A stretch of 16,556 bases of DNA from Desulfotomaculum sp. GTDB lineage: Bacteria; Bacillota; Desulfotomaculia; Desulfotomaculales; Nap2-2B. Numbering within the stretch: the first letter of the stretch is position 1; every line of letters begins with the position of its first letter. Positions 7,270 to 14,000 of this stretch are shown in pieces. A program made the translations under genes and the position numbers. The stretch is from contig DMDI01000048.1 in NCBI GenBank assembly GCA_003445555.1, forward strand, positions 1-16,556, in the 5' to 3' direction. The notes beneath the pieces were generated by a model. The model searched no databases. It saw only the letters and a program-made list of their open reading frames with translations, and was not told the DNA's origin.

Positions 7270-7924
7270 TCTTTTTTTCCCCACGGTAGCGTTCCTTGAG
7301 CGCGTCTGATTGGGTCTTTATTTCCGCTTGTGCTTCAGCAGCCGTTAAGATATTTCCTTGTTGATTAATCCAGTTAGTTTTTAAGGGCACCGCCCGCTTC
7401 TTTTCTATAATCACCTTTACCTCATCATGGCGAACTTCCTTTATCCAGGCCGCAATCTCATAAATATTAGGAATAGTGGCAGACAAACCCAAAAGCTTAA
7501 GGTGTAAAGGAGCGAAAATTACACTTTCTTCCCACACCGTACCCCGGGCAGGATCATCCAAATAATGCATTTCATCAAAAACAACGTGGGAAATGTTTTG
7601 CAATTCACTAGGCTGGGCAAAACACCAGTTACGAAAGATTTCGGTGGTCATTACCAGCACAGGCGCCCCCTCGTTGATTGATAAATCGCCGGTAATAAGA
7701 CCTACCTTTTCCCGTCCAAACAAGGCGCTAAAATCACGGTACTTTTGGTTGGATAAAGCTTTAATAGGAGAAGTATAAATAACCCCTTTTTCTTTGGTTA
7801 AAACATCGGCCAGTAATTTTTCCGCAATCAAAGTTTTTCCTGTTCCGGTTGGGGCAGCTACGATAACGGATGAGCCCAACCTTAAAGCCATAATGGCTCT
7901 TTCTTGAAAACAATCTAACTTCAA
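7262..7924 (-). CDS. Ski2/Mtr4-like DExH helicase, N-terminal part (split gene)
   Basis: 220 residues from the TTG at 7924. It is the first RecA domain: LDCFQERAI (Q-like), the Walker A motif APTGTGKT (24-31), TSPIKALSNQKY (Ia), DEMH (117-120, motif II) and SATIPN (motif III). It stops in the linker before the second RecA domain, where the downstream frame continues. The TTG has no convincing ribosome-binding site. The frame stays open upstream to a stop at 8012-8014, and its extra residues (QFFYRPRISNHFLQKE) look like genuine protein. A strong GGAAAGGAG site at 8018-8026 sits nine bases before an ACG codon (8008). The true start may therefore be ACG at 8008, adding 28 residues, or an ATG now mutated. 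With the frame break this may be a decaying gene, a sequencing error, or a real two-part helicase. Confidence 0.75.
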   Translation of the reverse strand: MKLDCFQERAIMALRLGSSVIVAAPTGTGKTLIAEKLLADVLTKEKGVIYTSPIKALSNQKYRDFSALFGREKVGLITGDLSINEGAPVLVMTTEIFRNWCFAQPSELQNISHVVFDEMHYLDDPARGTVWEESVIFAPLHLKLLGLSATIPNIYEIAAWIKEVRHDEVKVIIEKKRAVPLKTNWINQQGNILTAAEAQAEIKTQSDALKERYRGEKKNE

Positions 7925-8017
7925 CTCTTTTTGGAGAAAATGATTACTTATTCTGGGGCGGTAAAAAAACTGCTTTTCCTCTTTTTTCTTTTCTTTAAAG
8001 TAGGCCGTCTCTTAAAA

Positions 8018-8045
8018 CTCCTTTCCGTCCTTTACATTTATTATA
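8018..8045 (-). promoter_or_regulatory. -10 element and ribosome-binding site of the helicase gene
   Basis: A perfect TATAAT lies at 8045-8040 on the minus strand, with no clear -35. About 14 bases further on is GGAAAGGAG (8026-8018). Together they place the beginning of the helicase mRNA near 8033 and its translation start near 8008, where no ATG, GTG or TTG is found. Confidence 0.5.
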
Positions 8046-8085
8046 CACTAAAAAATATAACCGAAAAAGCTATTTTTTTAACCAT

Positions 8086-8862
8086 TTAACCAAAGTGTCC
8101 GGAGATATAATCAGCCGTTACCTTTTCCTTTGGTTTAACGGCTAGTTCCGCCGCCGGGCCAAATTCAACCAATTGCCCCAGGAGAAAAAAGCCTATATAG
8201 TCTGAAATCCGGAAGGCCTGACCCAAATTGTGCGTAACTACTACAATGGTATAAGACTTTTTTAACTCTAACAGCAGTTCCTCAATTTTTCCCGTGGAAA
8301 GCGGGTCTAAGGCGGAACAGGGTTCATCCAAAAGAATAACCTCTGGTTTCACGGCCAAAAGGCGGGCAATACAAAGTCTTTGCTGTTGCCCCCCGGATAA
8401 ACTTAAACCCGATTGGGGCAGTTTATCTTTCACTTCATCCCAAAGGTTGGCCTGCTTCAAGCTGTTAATTACTACATCTTCAAGTTTTTTGCCGTTGACG
8501 CCCCGGTTATGTTCCCTAACTCCAAAAGCTACGTTATCAAAAACAGACATGGGAAAGGGATTTGGTTGTTGAAAAACCATCCCAACCTTGCGCCGGATTA
8601 AAACAATATCGGTGTCTTGAGCGTAAATATCCTTTTCGTCAAGCGTTATTTTTCCCTCCAGCTTAAAAGAACGAATTAAATCATTCATCCGGTTTAAGCA
8701 GCGTAAAAAAGTGCTTTTACCACATCCGGAAGGACCAATTAAACCTACAATTGAGTTAGCGGGAATAGTCGCGTTTACCTTTTTTAAGGCTGGCGTTCTG
8801 CCATACCAAGCGCTAAGTTCCCGGGCCTGCAGCTTTGTTTTTCCGTTATCTTTATTTAACAA
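8086..8862 (-). CDS. pstB: Phosphate ABC transporter ATP-binding protein PstB
   Basis: The cytoplasmic ATPase that drives PstCA phosphate import. Its 258 residues match the family length. Walker A is GPSGCGKST (43-51), the Q-loop is FQQPNPFPMS (97-106), the ABC signature is LSGGQQQRLCIARLL (155-169), Walker B is VILLDEPCSALDP (175-187), and the switch His is in VTHN (209-212). The C-terminus DYISGHFG is typical of PstB. The start is a TTG (8862) preceded by GGAGGAG at seven bases, and it follows the pstA stop by four bases, so it is the third gene of a pstCAB operon. No strong terminator follows: the 75 bases or so after the stop contain only weak A/T stems. PhoU, often next in this operon, is instead on the other strand at 15478. 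Confidence 0.97.
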   Translation of the reverse strand: MLNKDNGKTKLQARELSAWYGRTPALKKVNATIPANSIVGLIGPSGCGKSTFLRCLNRMNDLIRSFKLEGKITLDEKDIYAQDTDIVLIRRKVGMVFQQPNPFPMSVFDNVAFGVREHNRGVNGKKLEDVVINSLKQANLWDEVKDKLPQSGLSLSGGQQQRLCIARLLAVKPEVILLDEPCSALDPLSTGKIEELLLELKKSYTIVVVTHNLGQAFRISDYIGFFLLGQLVEFGPAAELAVKPKEKVTADYISGHFG

Positions 8863-8866
8863 GTTA

Positions 8867-9790
8867 TTACTCCTCCTTCAGTTTGCCAATCCTACCTATA
8901 TAATCCACTAAGGTGTTGAGTATTAAAATAATTATAATTAAAACTAATCCCGCGCCAAAAGCTTTATTAGGAGAATTGCCTTCTCCGGCCGGTGAAGAAT
9001 AATAAATAAAAGTGGTCAAGGTACTGCCGGCATTTTGTAAAGTAGCTCCCCAGTTTTGAGGATACCACCAGGGCTGCGGACCGGTAAGATTCATACTTCC
9101 TCCCAAACACAGCCAAACAATAGCGGTGTCGCCGGCAATGCGACCTATACCCAAAATGGTGCCGGTAATAATACCCGACCGGGCAGCCGGTAAAATTACC
9201 CGGCTAATAGTCCGCCATTTGCTTACCCCCAAGGCAAAAGCTGCTTCACGGAAAGTTTGCGGGACTGCTTTAACGGCTTCTTCGCAGAACTTAATTACAA
9301 AAGGAAGGACCATTACGGCCATAGTAATCCCACTTACCAGAAAGCTCCGGCCAAAAGCTTTTCCTTCCGCTACCCCTTCTACCATAGAACTAAAAAAAGC
9401 TAATTCCGGCAAAGAAAATATGGCCAGGCCAAAAATAGCGTAAACAATAGTAGGAACCCCGGCTAAAACATCTATCCCCATTCGTAAAGTCCCAAAGAAA
9501 AAATTATCTTCCGCGTATTCAGCCAGGTAAGTAGCGGTAGCCAAGGCCCAGGGAAAGGCAATTATGATTCCCACGGCCGTAAGTAAAATAGTACCAATCA
9601 TTGGGGCCAGAATACCCCCGCTTAATTCCTCCCTTAAGCTGGGCTGAGGATCCTGGGTAAGAAAAGCCCAATCTATTGCCCCTATTCCTTTAATAAATAA
9701 GTAAATAATGATGGTAAAACAAACGACCAGAATGATAATTCCTGAAAACCAACAGGCGGAAAATCCAAGTAAATTTTCTTTATTTTTCAC
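8867..9790 (-). CDS. pstA: Phosphate ABC transporter permease PstA
   Basis: 307 residues with about six membrane helices, and the permease EAA loop REAAFALGVSKWRTISRVILPAARSGIITG near 180-210, which couples to PstB. GDTAIVWLCLGG and the preceding helix are typical of PstA. With PstC it forms the membrane channel for high-affinity phosphate uptake. The GTG start (9790) has an AGGAGGT site upstream and overlaps the end of pstC by 11 bases, indicating translational coupling. Between the last two helices is a loop with WWYPQNWGATLQNAG and a Gly/Ser/Pro-rich stretch (about 245-275), a normal place for PstA family variation. Confidence 0.96.
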   Translation of the reverse strand: MKNKENLLGFSACWFSGIIILVVCFTIIIYLFIKGIGAIDWAFLTQDPQPSLREELSGGILAPMIGTILLTAVGIIIAFPWALATATYLAEYAEDNFFFGTLRMGIDVLAGVPTIVYAIFGLAIFSLPELAFFSSMVEGVAEGKAFGRSFLVSGITMAVMVLPFVIKFCEEAVKAVPQTFREAAFALGVSKWRTISRVILPAARSGIITGTILGIGRIAGDTAIVWLCLGGSMNLTGPQPWWYPQNWGATLQNAGSTLTTFIYYSSPAGEGNSPNKAFGAGLVLIIIILILNTLVDYIGRIGKLKEE

Positions 9791-10817
9791 CGTTTAGTTT
9801 ACCTCCTATCTCTTTTGAGCGCGCCACCCAACGGGCAAAGAAGCTTAAGATTACGCAAGAAACCAAAAGGAAGGCCCCGCAGGCAAAAAGAGCTGACTCG
9901 CAGGTGGGGACCCCCATCCCTTCCGCATTATCCACCACCGTGGAAGCTAAAGTGCGTAAAGGTTCTAAGAAAAACACCAGGCCGTGGCTTGGGTTAGGAA
10001 TATTTGCCACACTGCCGCTAACCATGGAAAGAGCAATAGCTTCCCCAATAGCCCGTCCCGTAGCTAAAATGGCCCCCGCAATAATGCCTTTTTTGGCCCC
10101 CGGCAGCATGATTTTAACAATTGTCCGCCAGTGAGAGATACCCAGGGCTAAAGAACCCTCTTTGTAGGTTTTCGGCACCGCCCGCAGGGCATCAGCGGCT
10201 AAGGCCACAAAAATAGGCACAATCATCATCCCCAATACTAAAATGCCGGCCAACAGGCTGGTGCCGTCTAAAGCCGCCACTTTGGCCATTCTTAAAGACA
10301 TTTCATTAGTAACTAAATGCCGGTCAATCCAGGGCACCACCACCAGTAAGCCAACTAAACCGTAAATTACGGAAGGGATGGCCGACAGTAAACGTACCGT
10401 TGATTCTACGGGTTTAAAGAACCAGGGCGGACAAACTTCTACTAAAAAAATGGCGCACCCTAAACCTAAAGGAACGGTAAAACAAAGCGCGCCCAACGTA
10501 GTAAAAAAAGTGCCGACAATTAAAGGTAAAGCTCCAAAATGCCAGCTTGGCTCTTTAGCGGTAGCCACCCAGGCCCGGTAAAAGTCCTGATCCCATCCGG
10601 CGGTAAATACAATGGCCAGGCCATTTGCCCTAAGTACCGGCCAGGCTTCTTTGACCACAAAGATAAAAACAAAAAAGATCAGGATACTGCTTAAAATGGT
10701 AAAAAGAAATAAACCCTTTTCAATTAAAAATTCTTTTATGGATTGCCGGGAGGCTAAAAAAACCTTGGGGGTAACTATTACTTTTACCTCTTCTTTTTTT
10801 ACCGGGACCGAATCCAA
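9780..10817 (-). CDS. pstC: Phosphate ABC transporter permease PstC
   Basis: The partner of PstA in the membrane channel, with about six helices and the EAA loop YKEGSLALGISHWRTIVKIM followed by ATGRAIGEAIALSMVSG. An N-terminal cytoplasmic stretch rich in Lys, Glu and Val precedes the first helix (FLFTILSSILIFFVFIFVV). The longest frame begins at a TTG at 10859, giving 359 residues. That codon lies seven bases from the PhoP-box array, has no ribosome-binding site, and lies upstream of the likely transcription start. A TTG at 10817 has AAGGTGG (10837-10831) 13 bases upstream. I therefore choose 10817 (345 residues) with moderate confidence in the start and high confidence in the gene. pstS, normally first in this operon, is not here. 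Confidence 0.94.
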   Translation of the reverse strand: MDSVPVKKEEVKVIVTPKVFLASRQSIKEFLIEKGLFLFTILSSILIFFVFIFVVKEAWPVLRANGLAIVFTAGWDQDFYRAWVATAKEPSWHFGALPLIVGTFFTTLGALCFTVPLGLGCAIFLVEVCPPWFFKPVESTVRLLSAIPSVIYGLVGLLVVVPWIDRHLVTNEMSLRMAKVAALDGTSLLAGILVLGMMIVPIFVALAADALRAVPKTYKEGSLALGISHWRTIVKIMLPGAKKGIIAGAILATGRAIGEAIALSMVSGSVANIPNPSHGLVFFLEPLRTLASTVVDNAEGMGVPTCESALFACGAFLLVSCVILSFFARWVARSKEIGGKLNGEK

Positions 10818-10849
10818 ATGATTTATTTTCCCACCTTCTTTACCTTTTG

Positions 10850-10925
10850 ATTTTAACAAACTATTGTTAAGATTTTGTTAAGATTTTGTTAAGATTTTGT
10901 TAAGATTTTGTTAAGATTTTGTTAA
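10850..10925 (-). promoter_or_regulatory. PhoP-regulated promoter of pstCAB (six PhoP boxes plus -10)
   Basis: On the minus strand six TTAACA hexamers occur at exact 11-base spacing (in plus coordinates 10865-10870, 10876-10881, 10887-10892, 10898-10903, 10909-10914, 10920-10925). A TAAAAT follows at 10855-10850. The Bacillus PhoP consensus is TT(A/C/T)A(C/T)A repeated about every 11 bases, so every box matches fully, and the orientation points to pstC. phoP itself lies 2.4 kb away. The boxes probably replace the -35. Transcription would start near 10843. Confidence 0.8.
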
Positions 10926-10931
10926 GATTTT
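10866..10931. repeat. Six perfect tandem copies of an 11-bp unit
   Basis: The plus-strand unit GTTAAGATTTT is repeated six times without a mismatch over 66 bases. It fills most of the gap between pstC and recD2. Its length and its TTAACA core (reverse strand) identify it as a PhoP-box array. The perfect identity suggests expansion by slippage. Confidence 0.97.
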
Positions 10932-10981
10932 GCCTAATGGCCCCAGCTTATTTTTTTTTGCTTGTAAGAAAGAGGGAGGTT

Positions 10982-13177
10982 ATGTTATGCTTATTTCAAA
11001 GGCCGTTAGAAAGGACGCTTTTAGTGCTTGACCAAATTTCCCTGGAAGGTATTCTAGAAAGAATTGTATATTTCGACCCCGAAAGCAACTTTACCGTGGC
11101 TAAACTTAAAGCCGGGGCACACAAAGACCTTATTACGATAGTCGGAAACTTATTTACCCTTAACCCCGGACAAACCTTGCAGCTAAAAGGGAAATGGATA
11201 AGGAATAAAAAATTTGGGGAAGAATTTCAGATAGAAAGCTGTCTGCCTCTACTTCCGGCCACCATAACCGGTATAGAAAAGTACTTGAGTTCCGGTTTAA
11301 TTAAAGGCATAGGTCCGGTTATGGCCAGGCGGATTATTAACCAGTTTGGGGATAAGGCCCTGGATATTATAGAAAATGAGGCGGAAAGCTTGTTAAAAGT
11401 GGAAGGAATTGGTCCGACCCGCTTAAAAAGCATCACCGGCGCCTGGGCCGAACAAAAGGAAATTAAAGAAGTAATGCTCTTTTTATATAATAATAATATT
11501 AGTTCCGCCTACGCCGTAAAAATATATAAGGCCTACCGGGAACAGGCTATTTCGGTTATGAAGGAGAACCCTTACCGCCTGGCCTTGGACATTAACGGGA
11601 TTGGCTTTAAAACCGCCGATAAAATAGCGCAAAATTTTGGTTTTGCCTTAAATTCCCCCTTACGGGCGCAAGCAGGATTAATTTATCTGCTGCACCAGTA
11701 TGCCGAAGAGGGACACGTTTACGTTCCCGTTCCTGAACTGTTAAAAAAAACAGAGGCAGAATTAGGTATTGAAGCCGAAATAAGCCAGGAAGCAATCAGC
11801 TCAATAACAGTAAAAGGGGAGGTCGTGGCTGAATTGATTAGCGGTGTCCAGGTAGTTTACCTTAAACCCTTTTACCTCGCGGAAGTAAGCGTGGCGCAAA
11901 GACTGAAAAAATTAAACGCAACACCCAAATCTCCCCTATCTATTGACCTGGAGAAGGCTTTACTTTGGGTGCAAAAAGTAAATAAAATAATTTTAGCCGA
12001 AAAACAAAGGGAAGCTTTAAGAAAAGCCATTAAAACTAAATTGATGGTAATAACCGGTGGACCAGGGACCGGAAAAACAACGTTGGTGGCCAGTTTAATT
12101 GAAATATTAGCCAAAAAGGGACAGCAAATAATCTTAGCCTCACCAACCGGCCGGGCAGCTAAAAAACTTTCTCAGGTTACCGGTAAGGAAGCTAAGACCA
12201 TCCACCGTCTCCTGGAATATAGCCCTAAGGAAAAGGTCTGGAAAAGAAATGAAGAACGTCCTTTGGAGGGAGATTTAATTATTGTTGATGAGGCTTCCAT
12301 GATTGACCTTATCTTAATGCATCATTTGTTGAAATCAATCCCTCCAAAAGCCAGTTTAATTTTGGTCGGGGATGCAGACCAACTTCCCTCCGTTGGCCCA
12401 GGTAATGTTTTAAGAGATATTATTAAGTCCGAAAAAGTAGAGGTGGTTTTTTTAAAAGATATTTACCGCCAAGCTCAAGAAAGTTTAATTATCTTAAATG
12501 CGCACCGGGTTAATCAGGGTTTATATCCCGCTTTAAAGACAAAACAAAGGCAACGGGATTTTTATTTCATCCAAGAAGAGGAGCCGGAAAGAGTTTTAGA
12601 AACAATAAAAATTTTATACCGGCAAAAAATTCCTCAAGCCTTTGGTTTTAACCCCAAAGAAGATATTCAAGTTTTAACCCCAACGCATAAGGGAATTACG
12701 GGGGTAACTAATCTGAACCGGGAATTACAGGCCTTGCTCAATCCACAACGCCAGGAAATTACCGGCGGAAACAAGGTTTTTTGCCTTGACGATAAAGTAA
12801 TGCAAATTAAAAACAACTACGAGAAAGAAGTTTTTAACGGCGATATAGGGCGCGTAATTAAAATTGACCCGGAAGAACAAGAAATAACCGTTGCTTTTGA
12901 TACCCAGCAGGTCACCTATAGCGGTCACGAAATGGAGGAGTTGACCTTAGCTTACGCTATATCGGTTCATAAATCCCAGGGCAGTGAATACGCTGCAGTC
13001 ATTATGCCTCTTCTAACCCAACACTATATAATGCTGCAGCGTAATCTCCTTTATACGGCCATCACCCGGGCCAAGAAGTTAATGGTTTTAATTGGTTCGC
13101 CTAAAGCGCTGGCGATAGCCATAAAAAATAACAAGGTAAAAGAAAGATATACTAATTTATGCGAAAGGTTAATTTAA
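10982..13177 (+). CDS. recD2: RecD2-type 5'-3' DNA helicase (RecD/TraA family)
   Basis: An ATP-dependent helicase for DNA repair and replication-fork maintenance in bacteria lacking RecBCD. Numbered from the ATG at 10982 (731 residues), it has: an N-terminal OB-like domain (LEGILERIVYFDPESNFTVAKL), helix-hairpin-helix repeats (KGIGPVMARRI, VEGIGPTRLKSI, INGIGFKTADKIA; about 108-216), Walker A GGPGTGKTT (359-367), DEAS (436-439), VGDADQLPSVGPG (462-474) and the C-terminal VHKSQGSEY motif. The frame is open to a TTG at 10919 inside the PhoP-box repeat, which is unlikely to be the start. The ATG at 10982 has AGAGG six bases upstream. A GTG at 11024 with GAAAGGA eight bases upstream would also give a family-like N-terminus. 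It is divergent from pstC. A palindrome, not a clear terminator, separates it from phoP. Confidence 0.95.
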   Translation: MLCLFQRPLERTLLVLDQISLEGILERIVYFDPESNFTVAKLKAGAHKDLITIVGNLFTLNPGQTLQLKGKWIRNKKFGEEFQIESCLPLLPATITGIEKYLSSGLIKGIGPVMARRIINQFGDKALDIIENEAESLLKVEGIGPTRLKSITGAWAEQKEIKEVMLFLYNNNISSAYAVKIYKAYREQAISVMKENPYRLALDINGIGFKTADKIAQNFGFALNSPLRAQAGLIYLLHQYAEEGHVYVPVPELLKKTEAELGIEAEISQEAISSITVKGEVVAELISGVQVVYLKPFYLAEVSVAQRLKKLNATPKSPLSIDLEKALLWVQKVNKIILAEKQREALRKAIKTKLMVITGGPGTGKTTLVASLIEILAKKGQQIILASPTGRAAKKLSQVTGKEAKTIHRLLEYSPKEKVWKRNEERPLEGDLIIVDEASMIDLILMHHLLKSIPPKASLILVGDADQLPSVGPGNVLRDIIKSEKVEVVFLKDIYRQAQESLIILNAHRVNQGLYPALKTKQRQRDFYFIQEEEPERVLETIKILYRQKIPQAFGFNPKEDIQVLTPTHKGITGVTNLNRELQALLNPQRQEITGGNKVFCLDDKVMQIKNNYEKEVFNGDIGRVIKIDPEEQEITVAFDTQQVTYSGHEMEELTLAYAISVHKSQGSEYAAVIMPLLTQHYIMLQRNLLYTAITRAKKLMVLIGSPKALAIAIKNNKVKERYTNLCERLI

Positions 13178-13200
13178 ACAACCGTTTTAAATAATAAGTT

Positions 13201-13236
13201 TTTGGTAGGGGCGTATAGCCATACGCCCCTACCAAA
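13201..13236. repeat. Perfect palindrome, 16-bp stem with 4-base loop
   Basis: TTTGGTAGGGGCGTAT (13201-13216), loop AGCC, then the exact reverse complement (13221-13236). Neither strand has a T run after the stem, so it does not look like an ordinary intrinsic terminator. GTAGGGGCG...CGCCCCTAC palindromes are, as I recall, a dispersed repeat type in many bacterial genomes. This one sits in the 110-base recD2-phoP gap. Confidence 0.85.
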
Positions 13237-13287
13237 GTAAAAAATAAGAAAATTGCCATTTACAATTTTAAAGAGGTTAGTTTAGTA

Positions 13288-13995
13288 ATGCCAAAAATCC
13301 TAGTGGTTGATGATGAAGAAAATATTGTGGAACTACTCAAATTTAACCTGGAACGGGAAGGTTTCAAGGTAATTTCAGCCTTTGATGGAAATACGGCTTT
13401 AGAAATAGCCCGTAAAGAATCACCTGACCTGATTATACTTGACGTAATGCTTCCAGGGCGTGATGGTTTAGCGGTATGTAACGCCTTGCGCCAGGATTTA
13501 AAATTAGACCATATCCCGGTCATTATGCTTAGCGCCCGGGTAGAGGAAATTGACCGGGTAGTCGGCTTGGAAATAGGGGCGGACGATTACGTTACTAAAC
13601 CTTTCAGCCCCAGGGAACTAACGGCCCGGGTAAAGGCCCGGTTAAGGCGGTTAACTAAAGAAAAAGAAAGGGTAAGCCTCCCGTCTAAAAAACAATTATT
13701 AAATAACGATTTGGTAATTGACCCGGCCTGTTTTGCGGTTACGTTTAAAGGGATAAAACAGGACTTCACCCCAAAAGAATTTGAGCTTTTTTACTTTTTA
13801 GTCAGCAATCCCGGAAAAGTATTTACCCGTGAATTTTTAGTCGATAAAATTTGGGGTTATGATTTTGCCGGAGATATGCGGATGATTGATGTTCACATCC
13901 GGCACATTCGCCACAAGTTAGAAAAGTTTCCTGAAATAGCACAACTTATTGAAACAATACGGGGGGTCGGCTATCGTTTTAGGGAGGTATCTTAG
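13288..13995 (+). CDS. phoP: Phosphate response regulator, PhoP/PhoB (OmpR) family
   Basis: 235 residues. The receiver domain (1 to about 120) has acidic pocket Asp8-Asp9, phosphoacceptor Asp52 (LIILDVMLPGRDG), Ser82 and Lys104 (TKPFSPREL). A winged-helix DNA-binding domain follows (FTPKEFELFYFLVSNPGKVFTRE, then RMIDVHIRHIRHKLE and IRGVGYRF). It is assigned to phosphate control, not another OmpR-type system, because phoR and phoU follow and pst lies nearby. The ATG at 13288 has AGAGG 11 bases upstream. Phosphorylated by PhoR, it would bind tandem TTAACA repeats such as the array before pstC. Only a single TTTACA (13259-13264) precedes phoP itself, so direct autoregulation is not evident. The symbol phoB would be equally fair. 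Confidence 0.95.
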   Translation: MPKILVVDDEENIVELLKFNLEREGFKVISAFDGNTALEIARKESPDLIILDVMLPGRDGLAVCNALRQDLKLDHIPVIMLSARVEEIDRVVGLEIGADDYVTKPFSPRELTARVKARLRRLTKEKERVSLPSKKQLLNNDLVIDPACFAVTFKGIKQDFTPKEFELFYFLVSNPGKVFTREFLVDKIWGYDFAGDMRMIDVHIRHIRHKLEKFPEIAQLIETIRGVGYRFREVS

Positions 13996-14000
13996 TAAAC

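Noticed and set aside
7270..7284. Programmed -1 frameshift at A AAA AAG in the helicase
   Set aside because: The heptamer is in the right phase, but the -1 frame meets TGA at once. The second domain is in the +1 frame, so classical -1 slippage cannot join them.
8050..8085. Terminator after pstB
   Set aside because: Only weak A/T stems around GCTA; no stable GC stem.
10866..10931. Iterons of a replication origin, or a CRISPR-like array
   Set aside because: The units are contiguous with no spacers and no replication gene lies nearby. The TTAACA core, spacing and pst context fit PhoP boxes.
13201..13236. Intrinsic terminator of recD2
   Set aside because: The stem is excellent but no T run follows on either strand, so I kept it as a palindromic repeat.
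13259..13264. PhoP box (TTTACA) upstream of phoP
   Set aside because: A single hexamer with no partner 11 bases away on either side; not enough for a PhoP site.
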